Positions 1-9,100 of a DNA stretch of 64,000 nt are shown piece after piece; position 1 is the stretch's first letter; each line of letters starts with the position of its first letter. The notes under the pieces are model-generated. The model was not told the DNA's origin. It did no database searches and saw nothing but the letters and a program-made list of their open reading frames with translations. The translations under genes and the position numbers were made by a program. The DNA is from Leguminivora glycinivorella (Eukaryota > Arthropoda > Insecta > Lepidoptera > Tortricidae): positions 3,534,001 through 3,598,000 of the forward strand of contig NC_062985.1 in NCBI RefSeq assembly GCF_023078275.1, given 5' to 3'.

Positions 1-335
1 AAGCTAGTAATTTATATATAGTAGTGTTACTACTTAAACAAAACAACAAATCAAAATATTTAATAAAATTGTTGATTTGTTCCCTACATCGAAAGAAAAC
101 ATGTCAACGTAGCTTCACATCACATGGCACATCAGGCACATGAGATGTTGAGAGAATTACTGTCCGAGCATCTCGGACAAAGCATCGTTTGTCTCTTGGG
201 AACAGCCGTCATTGTGAATTACGATGTACCTATGTGATTAGTTTATCTGCATAACAATTAGGAACGTGCATGATTTTTATGGAAGATTTCAATTGATTAT
301 ATTTCACGAGACATTCTCATAAATTTTAAAATACC
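1..335. other. No feature recognised
   Basis: AT-rich sequence without a convincing reading frame or known repeat. Presumably upstream or intronic DNA of the transporter locus. Confidence 0.4.
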
Positions 336-357
336 TATTGTGTCCAAATATAAGCAA

Positions 358-412
358 AACCGCGCTGTATCGCAATGCTGATACGTTGTGCGAGGAAGTC
401 GCCAGCTCTTCG
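358..412 (-). pseudogene. Fragment of retroelement C-terminus (AQRISIAIQRG motif)
   Basis: The minus strand reads RAGDFLAQRISIAIQRG, the hallmark end of the endonuclease-bearing retroelement protein seen more fully at 52519-53244. It is followed on the plus strand by a GGGTTCCGTACCAAAAAGG repeat at about 419. It is only a scrap of about 55 bp. Confidence 0.6.
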
Positions 413-418
413 GTCTTT

Positions 419-500
419 TTGAGGGTTCCGTACCAAAAAGGTACAAAAGGAACCCTTAGGATGCCGCTCTGTCCGTCTGTCTGTCACATTTTTAAATATT
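419..500 (+). repeat. GGGTTCCGTACC/CTGTCCGTCTGT repeat, short copy
   Basis: It begins GAGGGTTCCGTACCAAAAAGG and runs into CTGTCCGTCTGTCTGTCACA. The same start recurs at 30953, 32878 and 33558 on the plus strand and near 22800 on the minus strand, which defines a dispersed family. Confidence 0.7.
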
Positions 501-842
501 TTATTATGACTGTAAAACACAACTTATTTACCTACGGTGCACGATGTCCTTATTATATTTTGCCAAGCTGTATGTATGTATGTACTATCGTACGGACTAC
601 AGATTACAAATATGTTTATAAACTGTTCGACTTGAACAAACTACTCAAGTACACATAAACAAACAATATATATCGAGCCAGGACATTGTGTTGGCGCGGC
701 GATGCGTACTTCCGAGATACGGACCGAAGGTCGGCTCGGGTGTTGCGATTGATTTCAATGTGGATTATAGCTATACGGATTAAGTACATATAACAGTTAC
801 TTATTTATTTAAACTTTATTGAATAGAAGACTAACTTACGGG

Positions 843-965
843 AGAGGAAAACCGAAGAGAAGTTGGATGGACTGTGTGAATGATATGAAACGGAAACAAA
901 TGAATGATGAGATGACGGGTGATCGAGGGGTATGGAAGGGAAGGATATGCGCCGACCCCAAATAA
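843..965 (+). pseudogene. Non-LTR retrotransposon reverse-transcriptase C-terminal fragment
   Basis: One plus-strand frame reads RGKPKRSWMDCVNDMKRKQM, then DEMTGDRGVWKGRICADPK and stop. This is the end of a retrotransposon polyprotein, matching the related minus-strand fragment at 60030-60905 (RGKPRQRWMDCVKEDMRK). No catalytic part is present; it is a 5'-truncated relic. Confidence 0.65.
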
Positions 966-1466
966 CTGGGATAAGGGCCAGCGAACAATGATGATAAAAG
1001 ACAAACTTCATGTACAAAAGGTGAAGTTAAAGCCATGGGAAAGGCTTTACCGCAAACTTGATGCAAAGCAGAAAAGATTTTAGGTGGTACATTGGCAACC
1101 AAGGAACACAAAAAGAAAATCTAAGCACGTTACTACCTATGTAATGGTTTCCTGCCATATTTCTCTGTTTGTAGAAAGTTTTGGAAGACGTACCCACACA
1201 GTTAGTCTTTAACACAATCTACCACACCTACGTGCTTACAACGTAATCCGTTGTTTCTCAATTAATATCGCTTCAACTGCATTAACGAAGCGGATTATTT
1301 GCACATGTTTGTAATAGTAACCTTTTGACACACATTTAGCGCTTGCTTGACAAACATGAGTGACGTGATAGTCAAACATTGAAACAATCACGGAGGCAAG
1401 GTGTGTTCACTAATAGTTGTATCCACTAATCCACTATCCAGTCGTATTTTCATTGATAAATTCTTT

Positions 1467-1690
1467 TTAACCCCCGACGCCAAAACGACGGCGCGGCGTG
1501 TTAGTAGTTTGACGTGTCTGTCTGTATATCTGTCTGCGTATGTGTAAATATGTCTGTGGCATTGTAGCTTTCGAATGGATGAAGCGATTTAGATTTCTTT
1601 TTTTTGTGTTCTTAGCCATGTTTGATGAAAATCGGTCCACTATGTCGAGGTTTTTTTTTTTAATTTGAACCTTGTTTCTCGCGCGATCTG
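1467..1690 (+). repeat. CCCCCGACGC / TCTGTCTG repeat family, copy 1
   Basis: It starts AACCCCCGACGC, then a TCTGTCTG-rich tract, GTGGCATTGTAGCTTTCGAA and GATGAAAATCGGTCCACTATG. The same order recurs at 1968-2165, 5775-5930, 50993-51200, 53746-53950 and 54458-54660, all on the plus strand. Common in Lepidoptera in my recollection; class unknown. Confidence 0.75.
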
Positions 1691-1967
1691 TTTGATGGTA
1701 AGCTACCACTGAACACTAAACAAGAATTTCAATTTATCTAAAAGCAATTTATTCCAACGTCACTTTATGTTCTAGGAATTCCTCTGAATGCAGTAAATCG
1801 CCAAAATTCTTATATGCTCGTGGTATTACAGACGGTATTTTTGCTCCCCTTTGCAAGAACCTGTATTCTTACTTCGTGTCTTACCCATTTAGTATATTAA
1901 ACCAACTTTAATGTGCATCGATACGATTAAATAAAGTACTTACGGAATAGTCACAGAAAATGTGTAT

Positions 1968-2165
1968 TTTTAACCCCCGACGCAAAAACGACGGGGTGTT
2001 ATAAGTTTGAAGTGTCTGTCTGTGTATATGTCTGTCTGCCTGTCTGTCTGTCTGTCTGTGTGTGTGTCTGTCTGTGGCATCGTAGCTCTCGAACGGATGC
2101 ACCGATTTTCATTTAGTTTTTTTTGTCTGGAAGCTGAGTTAGTGGCGCTAGATTAACTTTCTCAA
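1968..2165 (+). repeat. CCCCCGACGC repeat family, copy 2
   Basis: AACCCCCGACGCAAAAACGA, then GGGGTGTTATAAGTTTGAAG and a (TCTG)n/(TG)n tract, GTGGCATCGTAGCTCTCGAA and a poly-T stretch. It is truncated before the GATGAAAATCGG part. Confidence 0.75.
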
Positions 2166-2533
2166 TACAATTAATATAATTTTTCGTGACAAATACACTA
2201 TGAAAAGTCGTGGTAGAGATACAGTTGTCTCGACGATGACTCAAAGGTACAGCTCGCGGTCTGAGTAGTCAAAACAAAATTAGATTAAGAGGTCAATTAA
2301 ACCCGCGGTCAGTCTATCATCCAATTATGGCCAGTTAAATGGATTTTCCTTCGTTGGCAGGTTGGAGATAAATTCATCTTTCATTTAGTAACTGAGGAAT
2401 TTATTTTTAAGATGTTATTTTGGATTAAATTGCAAATATATCTTTAGATTTCTTATTACTTATTGCGCTCGTGCCTACGACACGATGGATGTGGCACCAT
2501 TTAGTAGTAATTAAATAGTATATGTAGATAATA

Positions 2534-2568
2534 TTGTCTTCGGTTACCGCGATAGTTACTCATGAAAT
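2534..2568 (-). repeat. Scrap of Penelope-type terminal sequence
   Basis: The block GTCTTCGGTTACCGCGATAG, followed by TTACTCATGAAATAAT, is the reverse complement of the tail that follows the Penelope-type repeats at 14199-14232 and 61160-61215. Confidence 0.55.
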
Positions 2569-2571
2569 AAT

Positions 2572-3125
2572 AATACCGGCCGGCCAGAATGGATTCGCAA
2601 GAGCGGGACCTATGCTCCAGGTTGGAAGTGTAAAATGTCATAACGCCGGCGGCCTGCTGAACGGATCACCGGGATCTGGCTACCGCAGTCTCACCTCTCG
2701 ACAACCTCTTAGCCTCTCTTCAAGTGTTGCTCTGTTGTCGCACCGTGCGTGCGGCCGTTTTGCAGGGCCCACTCAATGAGTTGGCAAGTCACCGCCTGTC
2801 TTCTACAATTCCGAGACTAATTGTCACGGCAGGTGTCCGATAGTCTCCTCCCATAGCCCATTAACCAGTCCATTCAATTTGCAAAACAATAGCCTTATGA
2901 CCTTAGTTCCCATCGCAACACAAAAGTGTTGCACTGCAATAGTCTTTGCACCTGGCGGGGACCATCTTCGGGTGTATCACATTGTGCGCTCGGGGATAGT
3001 ATCCGCCACGTGTATCCCTTGCCTTTAGATTAAAATGTCTTAAAGGGCCTCTGTGCTGTTGGCTTCGGCCCCACGCATGCCTCCCAAAGGTCCGGGACCC
3101 CATGGTCCCGAGATATGGAAAAGAC
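2572..3125 (+). repeat. GC-rich block, probable retroelement 3' region
   Basis: About 550 bp distinctly richer in GC than its flanks, with no intact frame of note. It ends TCCGGGACCCCATGGTCCCG (an inverted-repeat motif) just before a retroelement tail at 3126. It resembles the untranslated end of a non-LTR element, but the family was not identified. Confidence 0.35.
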
Positions 3126-3260
3126 AAACAAATAATAATAAAATACTTTATTGCACTACTACAACGACAACAGCTAAACAAACAAATAAAGAACTTAAAT
3201 AGTAGGTAACAACAGGCGGTCTTATCGCTAAAGAGCGATCTCTACCAGACAACCTTCAGA
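3126..3260 (-). repeat. Non-LTR element 3' end (ATAAAATACTTTATTGC type)
   Basis: It begins AATAATAATAAAATACTTTA and continues to GGCGGTCTTATCGC and ATCTCTACCAGACAACC. This arrangement is the 3' end of a lepidopteran retroelement read on the minus strand. A related end is at 58036-58145. Confidence 0.5.
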
Positions 3261-3280
3261 CAGCGAGATAGTGGATAGAA

Positions 3281-3576
3281 ATAAAACTATGGAAACGGAT
3301 TAAATCGCGTATAATGAATTTAAAATTCATCCCGACGTTTCGAACTCTTTACAGCGTTCGTGGTCAACGGGTGACTGAGGAAAAATTACAATGTGCAAAA
3401 GCTACCCACATACAATAAATATTAACGAACCATGACCACAAGTAATATAGATTTCTAAGGCAGGTTCACACACTATTAATAAAGCTAGTTATACAATATT
3501 CAAAAAATCGAGTTCGAAACGTCGGGATGAATTTTAAATTCATTATACGCGATTTAATCCGTTTCCATAGTTTTAT
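3281..3576. mobile_element. Penelope-like inverted terminal-repeat pair without coding part
   Basis: Arms of 66 bp at 3281-3346 and 3511-3576 are exact reverse complements. They run from ATAAAACTATGGAAACGGAT to CCCGACGTTTCGAACT, with 164 bp between. The GAAACGTCGGG core and the AATCGCGTATAA segment match the terminal repeats at 14094-14199 and 61100-61180 and resemble those flanking the GIY-YIG frame at 9770-10820. It is probably a solo or deleted Penelope-like element. Confidence 0.65.
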
Positions 3577-4540
3577 AGTATGTGTAGGTTAAATTTTATC
3601 CTGTAAAAAGTTTATCATCATGCAATTTCTAAACTAACTACGTTTTAATGTAAACAAGTGATATAAAGGTTAATATGTACTTAGTTGTTTTTTCTCTGTT
3701 TTTAATTAATGTAAGCTAACTGCCCATAGTTACACCAAGTAAATAATCTTGAATGAACTTTTCGATATCGGTTTTAGGCTCTTAGAGATCGCGCGCAGTA
3801 TCATAGGTATAGTGGTAGTCGTAGACAAATAAGTAATCATGAATAAACTTTATCCAAGCACATAGTGGGCGCTCTCTGCTTATATTTCTCTATGGCATGG
3901 CTGATCTTCTATCATCCTTGAACACTACTATTGTTTACCAGCCTCGAGACACAAGGCGTCAGTGTTTGGAATACTTAATTCGTTACGATTCGAGCAATCA
4001 TTTACATTTATCTACGCCTCAGTCATCTACACGTGCCAAAGAGCCACCTTGCATCTCTTTTACAGACGTTTTATATATACTAAACATTTGTCAGACAGAG
4101 ATAGCTTATTTAAATAACAGGAAAAAGATCTAATAGATGTCGTTGACTTAGGTTCAATGTGTTCAAGATTGATTGACATTGACAATAAAATGTAATTACT
4201 TATTCATTTGATTGATTTAGTCAATATGAAAAGGAGTATGTTAATTGAAGTACGTATTGATATCTTTGAAATTAATAAATACCCATTCAATCACTCATTA
4301 TATACTTCGCACACATGCAACACACAATTGTGTGCGATGGTATACACAGGTATACTATGTTAGTTTACATATCGTATGTGTGCACAAAACGTACGTTGTG
4401 TTGATTTTGAGCGTGTTAAAAATTACTCCATTGTTTTTGCAATCATAGGAGGTGTTATTTGCTCCAATCATGAAAGTGTTATAGTAGGTAGGTTGTGTTG
4501 TGTTACAAGGGGGCAAAATTGCATTTTTACAGCGCAGACG
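3577..4540. other. No gene seen
   Basis: AT-rich spacer. The frames here are short with no recognisable domain. Confidence 0.4.
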
Positions 4541-4547
4541 AACTTGA

Positions 4548-4801
4548 CGACCGGTCTGGCTCAGTCGGTAGTGACCCTGCCTGCTATGCCGCGGTCCTTG
4601 GTTCGAATCCCGGTAAGGGCACTTATTTGTGTTATGAGCACAGATATTTGTTCCTGAGTCATGGGTGTTTTCTATGTATATAAGTATGTATGTATTTATC
4701 TATTTAAGTATGTATATCGTCGCTTAGCACTCATAGTACAACCTTTGCTTAGTTTGGGGCTAAGTTGATCTGTGTAAGGTGACCCCAATATTTAAAAAAA
4801 A
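4548..4801 (+). mobile_element. tRNA-derived SINE, plus strand
   Basis: The head has an A-box-like TGGCTCAGTCGGTAGTGACC and a B-box GGTTCGAATCCC about 25 bases later. The body follows (GTTATGAGCACAGATATTTG, TTAGTTTGGGGCTAAG) with an A-rich tail near 4793. The internal pol III promoter identifies it as a SINE rather than a tRNA gene, since no acceptor stem closes. A minus-strand copy lies at 5410-5608. Confidence 0.8.
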
Positions 4802-5219
4802 TTGGAAAAATAAAAAACAATTTAAAGACGATTTTCAATTTACTGGAAATTGACTACTCAAAATACGTATTAGATATTACGGATTATAAACGTTATTTTA
4901 GCCAATAGTAATGTAATATGAATTTTCGAACGCACATTTAGTTTGGTTTTTTTTAATAATGACAAGTGAGTCATAGATTTTGCCGCGGTTTTTGAAGAGG
5001 CGTGACACTGACAGTTGTTGACGTGACAGGTTTTGCTTTGGAAACAAAAACGCCGGTTGTGTTATAGAGATTTTGTTGTTTAAATATTGTTAAACCTATA
5101 TTATACCTACTTTTGTTCAATAAATATTGATTGTAAAACAGTGTTTTCCATATCTTCTATTATACGTGAATATAATTTACTGACGGCCGCTATGACCAAC
5201 ATAGCCACTGAGGCTGTAG

Positions 5220-5395
5220 TATCGCAACGCAAACAGAAGTTTCTGAATGATAAAAAAAAGTAACAGCATTGCGATACAGCGAGGAAATGTCACCAGTATC
5301 CCTGGAACAATGCCTCAAGGGCCTAGTTTAGACATTAGCCAGCTTTTAAGTGTAGTCTTAGTTTCTTATAAATATAATTATGTAAATAAAGACTA
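5220..5395 (+). pseudogene. Truncated retroelement C-terminus and 3'UTR
   Basis: AGCATTGCGATACAGCGAGG, then AAATGTCACCAGTATC, reads SIAIQRGNVTSI, the end of the same endonuclease-bearing element as 52519-53244. A 3'UTR with AAATAAAGACTAAA follows. The 5' end is truncated. Confidence 0.6.
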
Positions 5396-5409
5396 AATTC
5401 CGAAAAAAA

Positions 5410-5608
5410 ATTGTGGGACACCTTACACAGCCCCAAACTAAGCAAAGCTTGTATCTACTATGGCGGTAGGCGACGATATACCTACATACTTAAATAGATA
5501 TTTGTAAACATCCATAACTCAGGAACAAATATCTGTGCTCATCACACAAATAAATGCCCTTACCGGGATTCGAACCCATGACCGCGGCTTAGCAAGCAAG
5601 GTCACTAC
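5410..5608 (-). mobile_element. tRNA-derived SINE, minus strand
   Basis: This is the reverse complement of the body and head of the SINE at 4548-4801. GGGATTCGAACCCATGACCG is its B-box region. The pair forms a long imperfect inverted repeat about 0.6 kb apart upstream of the transporter start. Confidence 0.75.
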
Positions 5609-5774
5609 AGTCGTCAATCAGAACTTAAAAGTCTTAAAATGTTCTGAATGTTTTATTCTATTCCATCCTCAAATAGTTTAGGCTTTGAATTCAGAGTAGG
5701 GGGACTTGGTCAGAGGGATGTCCCTCCACAAGTCAGGGGTGAGGTACGCGTAGGTCTTAGCGATGGCGTAAAAT

Positions 5775-5930
5775 GACATCTGTCTAACTATCTATGTATG
5801 TGGCATCGTAGATTCCGAACGGATGAACCGATTAAGATTTAGTTTTATTTGTTTGAAAGCTGAATCAGTAGGGATTGTTGTTAGCCAATAGCCATTTTTG
5901 ATGGAAGTCTGTCAACTATGTCGGTTTTTT
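5775..5930 (+). repeat. CCCCCGACGC repeat family, 5'-truncated copy 3
   Basis: It carries GTGGCATCGTAGATTCCGAA, GATGAACCGATTAAGATTTAG and the TTTGTTTGAAAGCTGAATCA block of the family but lacks the CCCCCGACGC start. It ends about 80 bp before exon 1. Confidence 0.65.
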
Positions 5931-6000
5931 TTATAGTGTAATGTTTTACTGTGGTTATCTGAGTTCAAAGCACAACTCTAAACTTCGTTATCTTTTCCAG

Positions 6001-6171
6001 AGCCACACCGATGGAGGAGAAGAAAGAAATCAATCTAGACTCCGTGCTGGAGAGCCTGGGTCCGTACGGCCGCTACAATATACTCAATTTTGCGCTGCTG
6101 CTTTTTCCTATTTTGCTCAGCGCTTTCTTCGAGTGCGGATTTATATTTGAAGCGCAACAGCAGAATTACAG
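6001..6171 (+). CDS. SLC22-like exon 1 (5'UTR tail from 6001, coding from 6011)
   Basis: A pyrimidine-rich tract ending TTTTCCAG at 6000 is a splice acceptor, and ATG follows after 10 bases. The exon encodes residues 1-54: an acidic/basic N-terminus, LESLGPYGRYN (the short amphipathic lead-in usual in SLC22 proteins) and TM1. It ends AC-AG|GTCAGT in phase 2, completing arginine with the first base of exon 2. No earlier in-frame ATG is needed. The upstream non-coding exon was not found. Confidence 0.88.
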
Positions 6172-9100
6172 GTCAGTAAAAGGCTCTTACTATAAACTCT
6201 TGGGGTTCAATTACCTGAAATTGAAAACAAATTGAATAGATTTTCTTTTGTTTTGTTTCGAAAAATAAACCAGTCCTGGTTATGAAGAGTACTCGTCTAT
6301 CGAACATACATATAATTAAGTAAACTCTTCGTGGTTTCAATTTCATTAATTTTATCATAACTTATCGCATCAAAGATCAGTAGATATTTGCTTAATGATG
6401 CACCATTTTGCTGCCAAAAACCTCTCGAAAGGTTGATAACTCCTGACGTAAATACATGACGGTATATTTTACTGGTATGGCAATATAAGTTACCTATATA
6501 ATTATTTTATAGGCCTCTTCATACTTCATTATTGAAGAGTAAATGACAAAAACCTCTCGAAAGGTTGATAACTCCTGACGTAAATACATGACGGTATATT
6601 TTACTGGTATGGCAATATAAGTTACCTATATAATTATTTTATAGGCCTCTTCATACTTCATTATTGAAGAGTAAATGGCAGATTTCAATATACTCGTATG
6701 TAGACTATAAAATGTTTTCCTTTGACCATTCATTATTTTTTCTTTGTAACATTTTTAATATTTGTATTAGAGACCAATCTTTATGTGCTAAATTGGTAGG
6801 CTAATGTTATCCTCGTCGGGTCGGTGCAACCGGAATTTCCAGTACAAATCCTGCAGCCAACGCATGCATCAAAACAAGCTTTGGCATTGATGACTATCAA
6901 CGGAGCACAACTATAAACTGTGAGTCATAAAGCGATATCAGATGCGTTTGACGTAGGTAGCGCTTTTGGCTTTATCATACTGGCGATCTGCGTGCAAATG
7001 CTTGTGTTAAAACTCGTCCATTGGAGCAAATAGCATAGGTAGGTGAGATGTTTGCTTCAAAATGCACATAATTAGCCGAACACGTGTAAATCGGATGACA
7101 ATGCAATATTATGATAACATATTGGAGCTGATCTGATTATGGAGACAGAACAAAACAATTTCAACTTATCCTAAATTTGTTCGAGGTTTATAGTATGTAT
7201 GAGGTCTTTATGAGTATTTATTTTGTTTTTATTTAAAGAACGAAAATGCACCAAAAATGAAATTGTCAATTACTCATTCGCCGTCACAGAATTCATGAAT
7301 ATTACAATTGTACATATGTACAAGTGCCTACTTATACTACTTTACTTCCCTCTCTTTCTGTTTCTTTCGATTTGTACTTTCTACAATGGCCTTGGCAAAT
7401 TCATCATGTCGTAACAGTTGATTCCACATGTTCTCCTTTTCTACCATATTAGATAAACAGGATTGATTTGAAAATTAAAATAAAGCTATATTTCCGAGCT
7501 CATATAACCCGGCAACCTTCAAATCAAGAGTGAACAGGCATCTTCTGGGCGAGCTCACTCCATCGTAGGCCACGTCTTTGCCTTTGGCTAGTCTGTGGTC
7601 AAGAGTAAGCCCATTTATAATAAAAAAATAAAAAATTTAAAAAAGACACACCCATTTTATCTTTTCAATTTCTTCTGCCACAGATGCGAAATCCCAGGCT
7701 GCGAAGGGCTGTACAACGACACTTCATGGCTCCAGTACTCATTCGCCATCCCCACCACGCCAGACTCGAAGCACTTGGAGTCCTGCGTTCGGTACGCACC
7801 GCTCGGCGCGGGCTGCTCGGCGGATCAGTTCAATACCAGCAAGACTGTGCCGTGTGAGAGATACGTGTATGAGATCGATCAAAGCTTTATGCAAGAGGTG
7901 AGTGATGGTTAGGTACTGCATTGTGTATTTTGAAGACAAGACTCTAGGTTTACAAAATGGCTAATATACCAGATCTAAAAACTTTTTGGGTCTTATTTAC
8001 AATTTGTCTTCCATAGTCCTCATCATAAAATTTAGATGCAGAATTTTCGTTCATTAAAAGGGCTTACAGCTTGTCAATTAACCGCAAAGCTAACAGTAGT
8101 GAATAAAATAACTGACAGGCTGATATCGTCCTGTGAAACAGTAATCTGTAAACCTCATTACATTCATTGAGTAATTATTACTTCGTTAACATAATTACTC
8201 AAAGATTACATTGGACATTTTATTCGTATATGGTTTCAGTGGCCCATTCAAAAATCAATCCAAAAATCTATCCCTTTCACATTTTCGAAAAGGATTGCTA
8301 ATATCATAATACATATATCTTTTTTTCCCATCTCTCCAGTTCGGCTTCGCCTGCCAAGAATGGAAGCGCGCTTTGGTCGGCACCGTTCACAATTCTGGCA
8401 TGTTTGCCGCCATGCTCTTCACCGGGGCTATCTCCGACCGCTTCGGCCGAAAGATCGCCGTCGGAATCGCGGCGACAGCATCGTTGGTCTTCGGGATCCT
8501 TCGGGGCTTCGCGCCGGATTATATAACTTATCTGATTATGCACTTCTTCGAGGCTGGCTTTGGAGGCGGGCTTTATCCGTCAGCATATGTTCTAAGTAAG
8601 TAGCTGATGATTTTCATTTTGATCGTTTCTAGTTGATACGAGCATCTTTTAGTAGGTAGCTTGTTGCTTATTGGCATCAACCTGTGACCTAGGCCTTAAA
8701 AACATACTTAGACAAATTCGAGCAAAGGGCGCCGTCGGGATAGCAGCGACAGCTACGTTGTTCTGCGGGATAATGAAAATGAAAATGAAATATTTATTTT
8801 TCAAGTAGGCATATTACAACGCGCATATGAACGTCAAATAAAGCTACGCCGGCTCTAACCCTACGCCTCAGCCTCGAGAAGATTTCAGTTCCCCCTCAGT
8901 TGGGAGGGGGTATCCACTATGAGACCGGCAAGAAACTCGGCGGGCAACTTCTTTTCAAAACATTACATCTTATAATTAACATGCATTATAACAAGATACA
9001 ATTTAACATGCAAAAGTATTCATCAAAGAATATGAACAGACTAGGTACTCTATGGAAATTAATTTCAATAAATTATATTATTGCTGTTAAAAATATCTAA

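Noticed and set aside
4548..4625. A functional tRNA gene
   Set aside because: A and B boxes are present but no acceptor stem pairs, and the body continues as a SINE with a second copy at 5410-5608.
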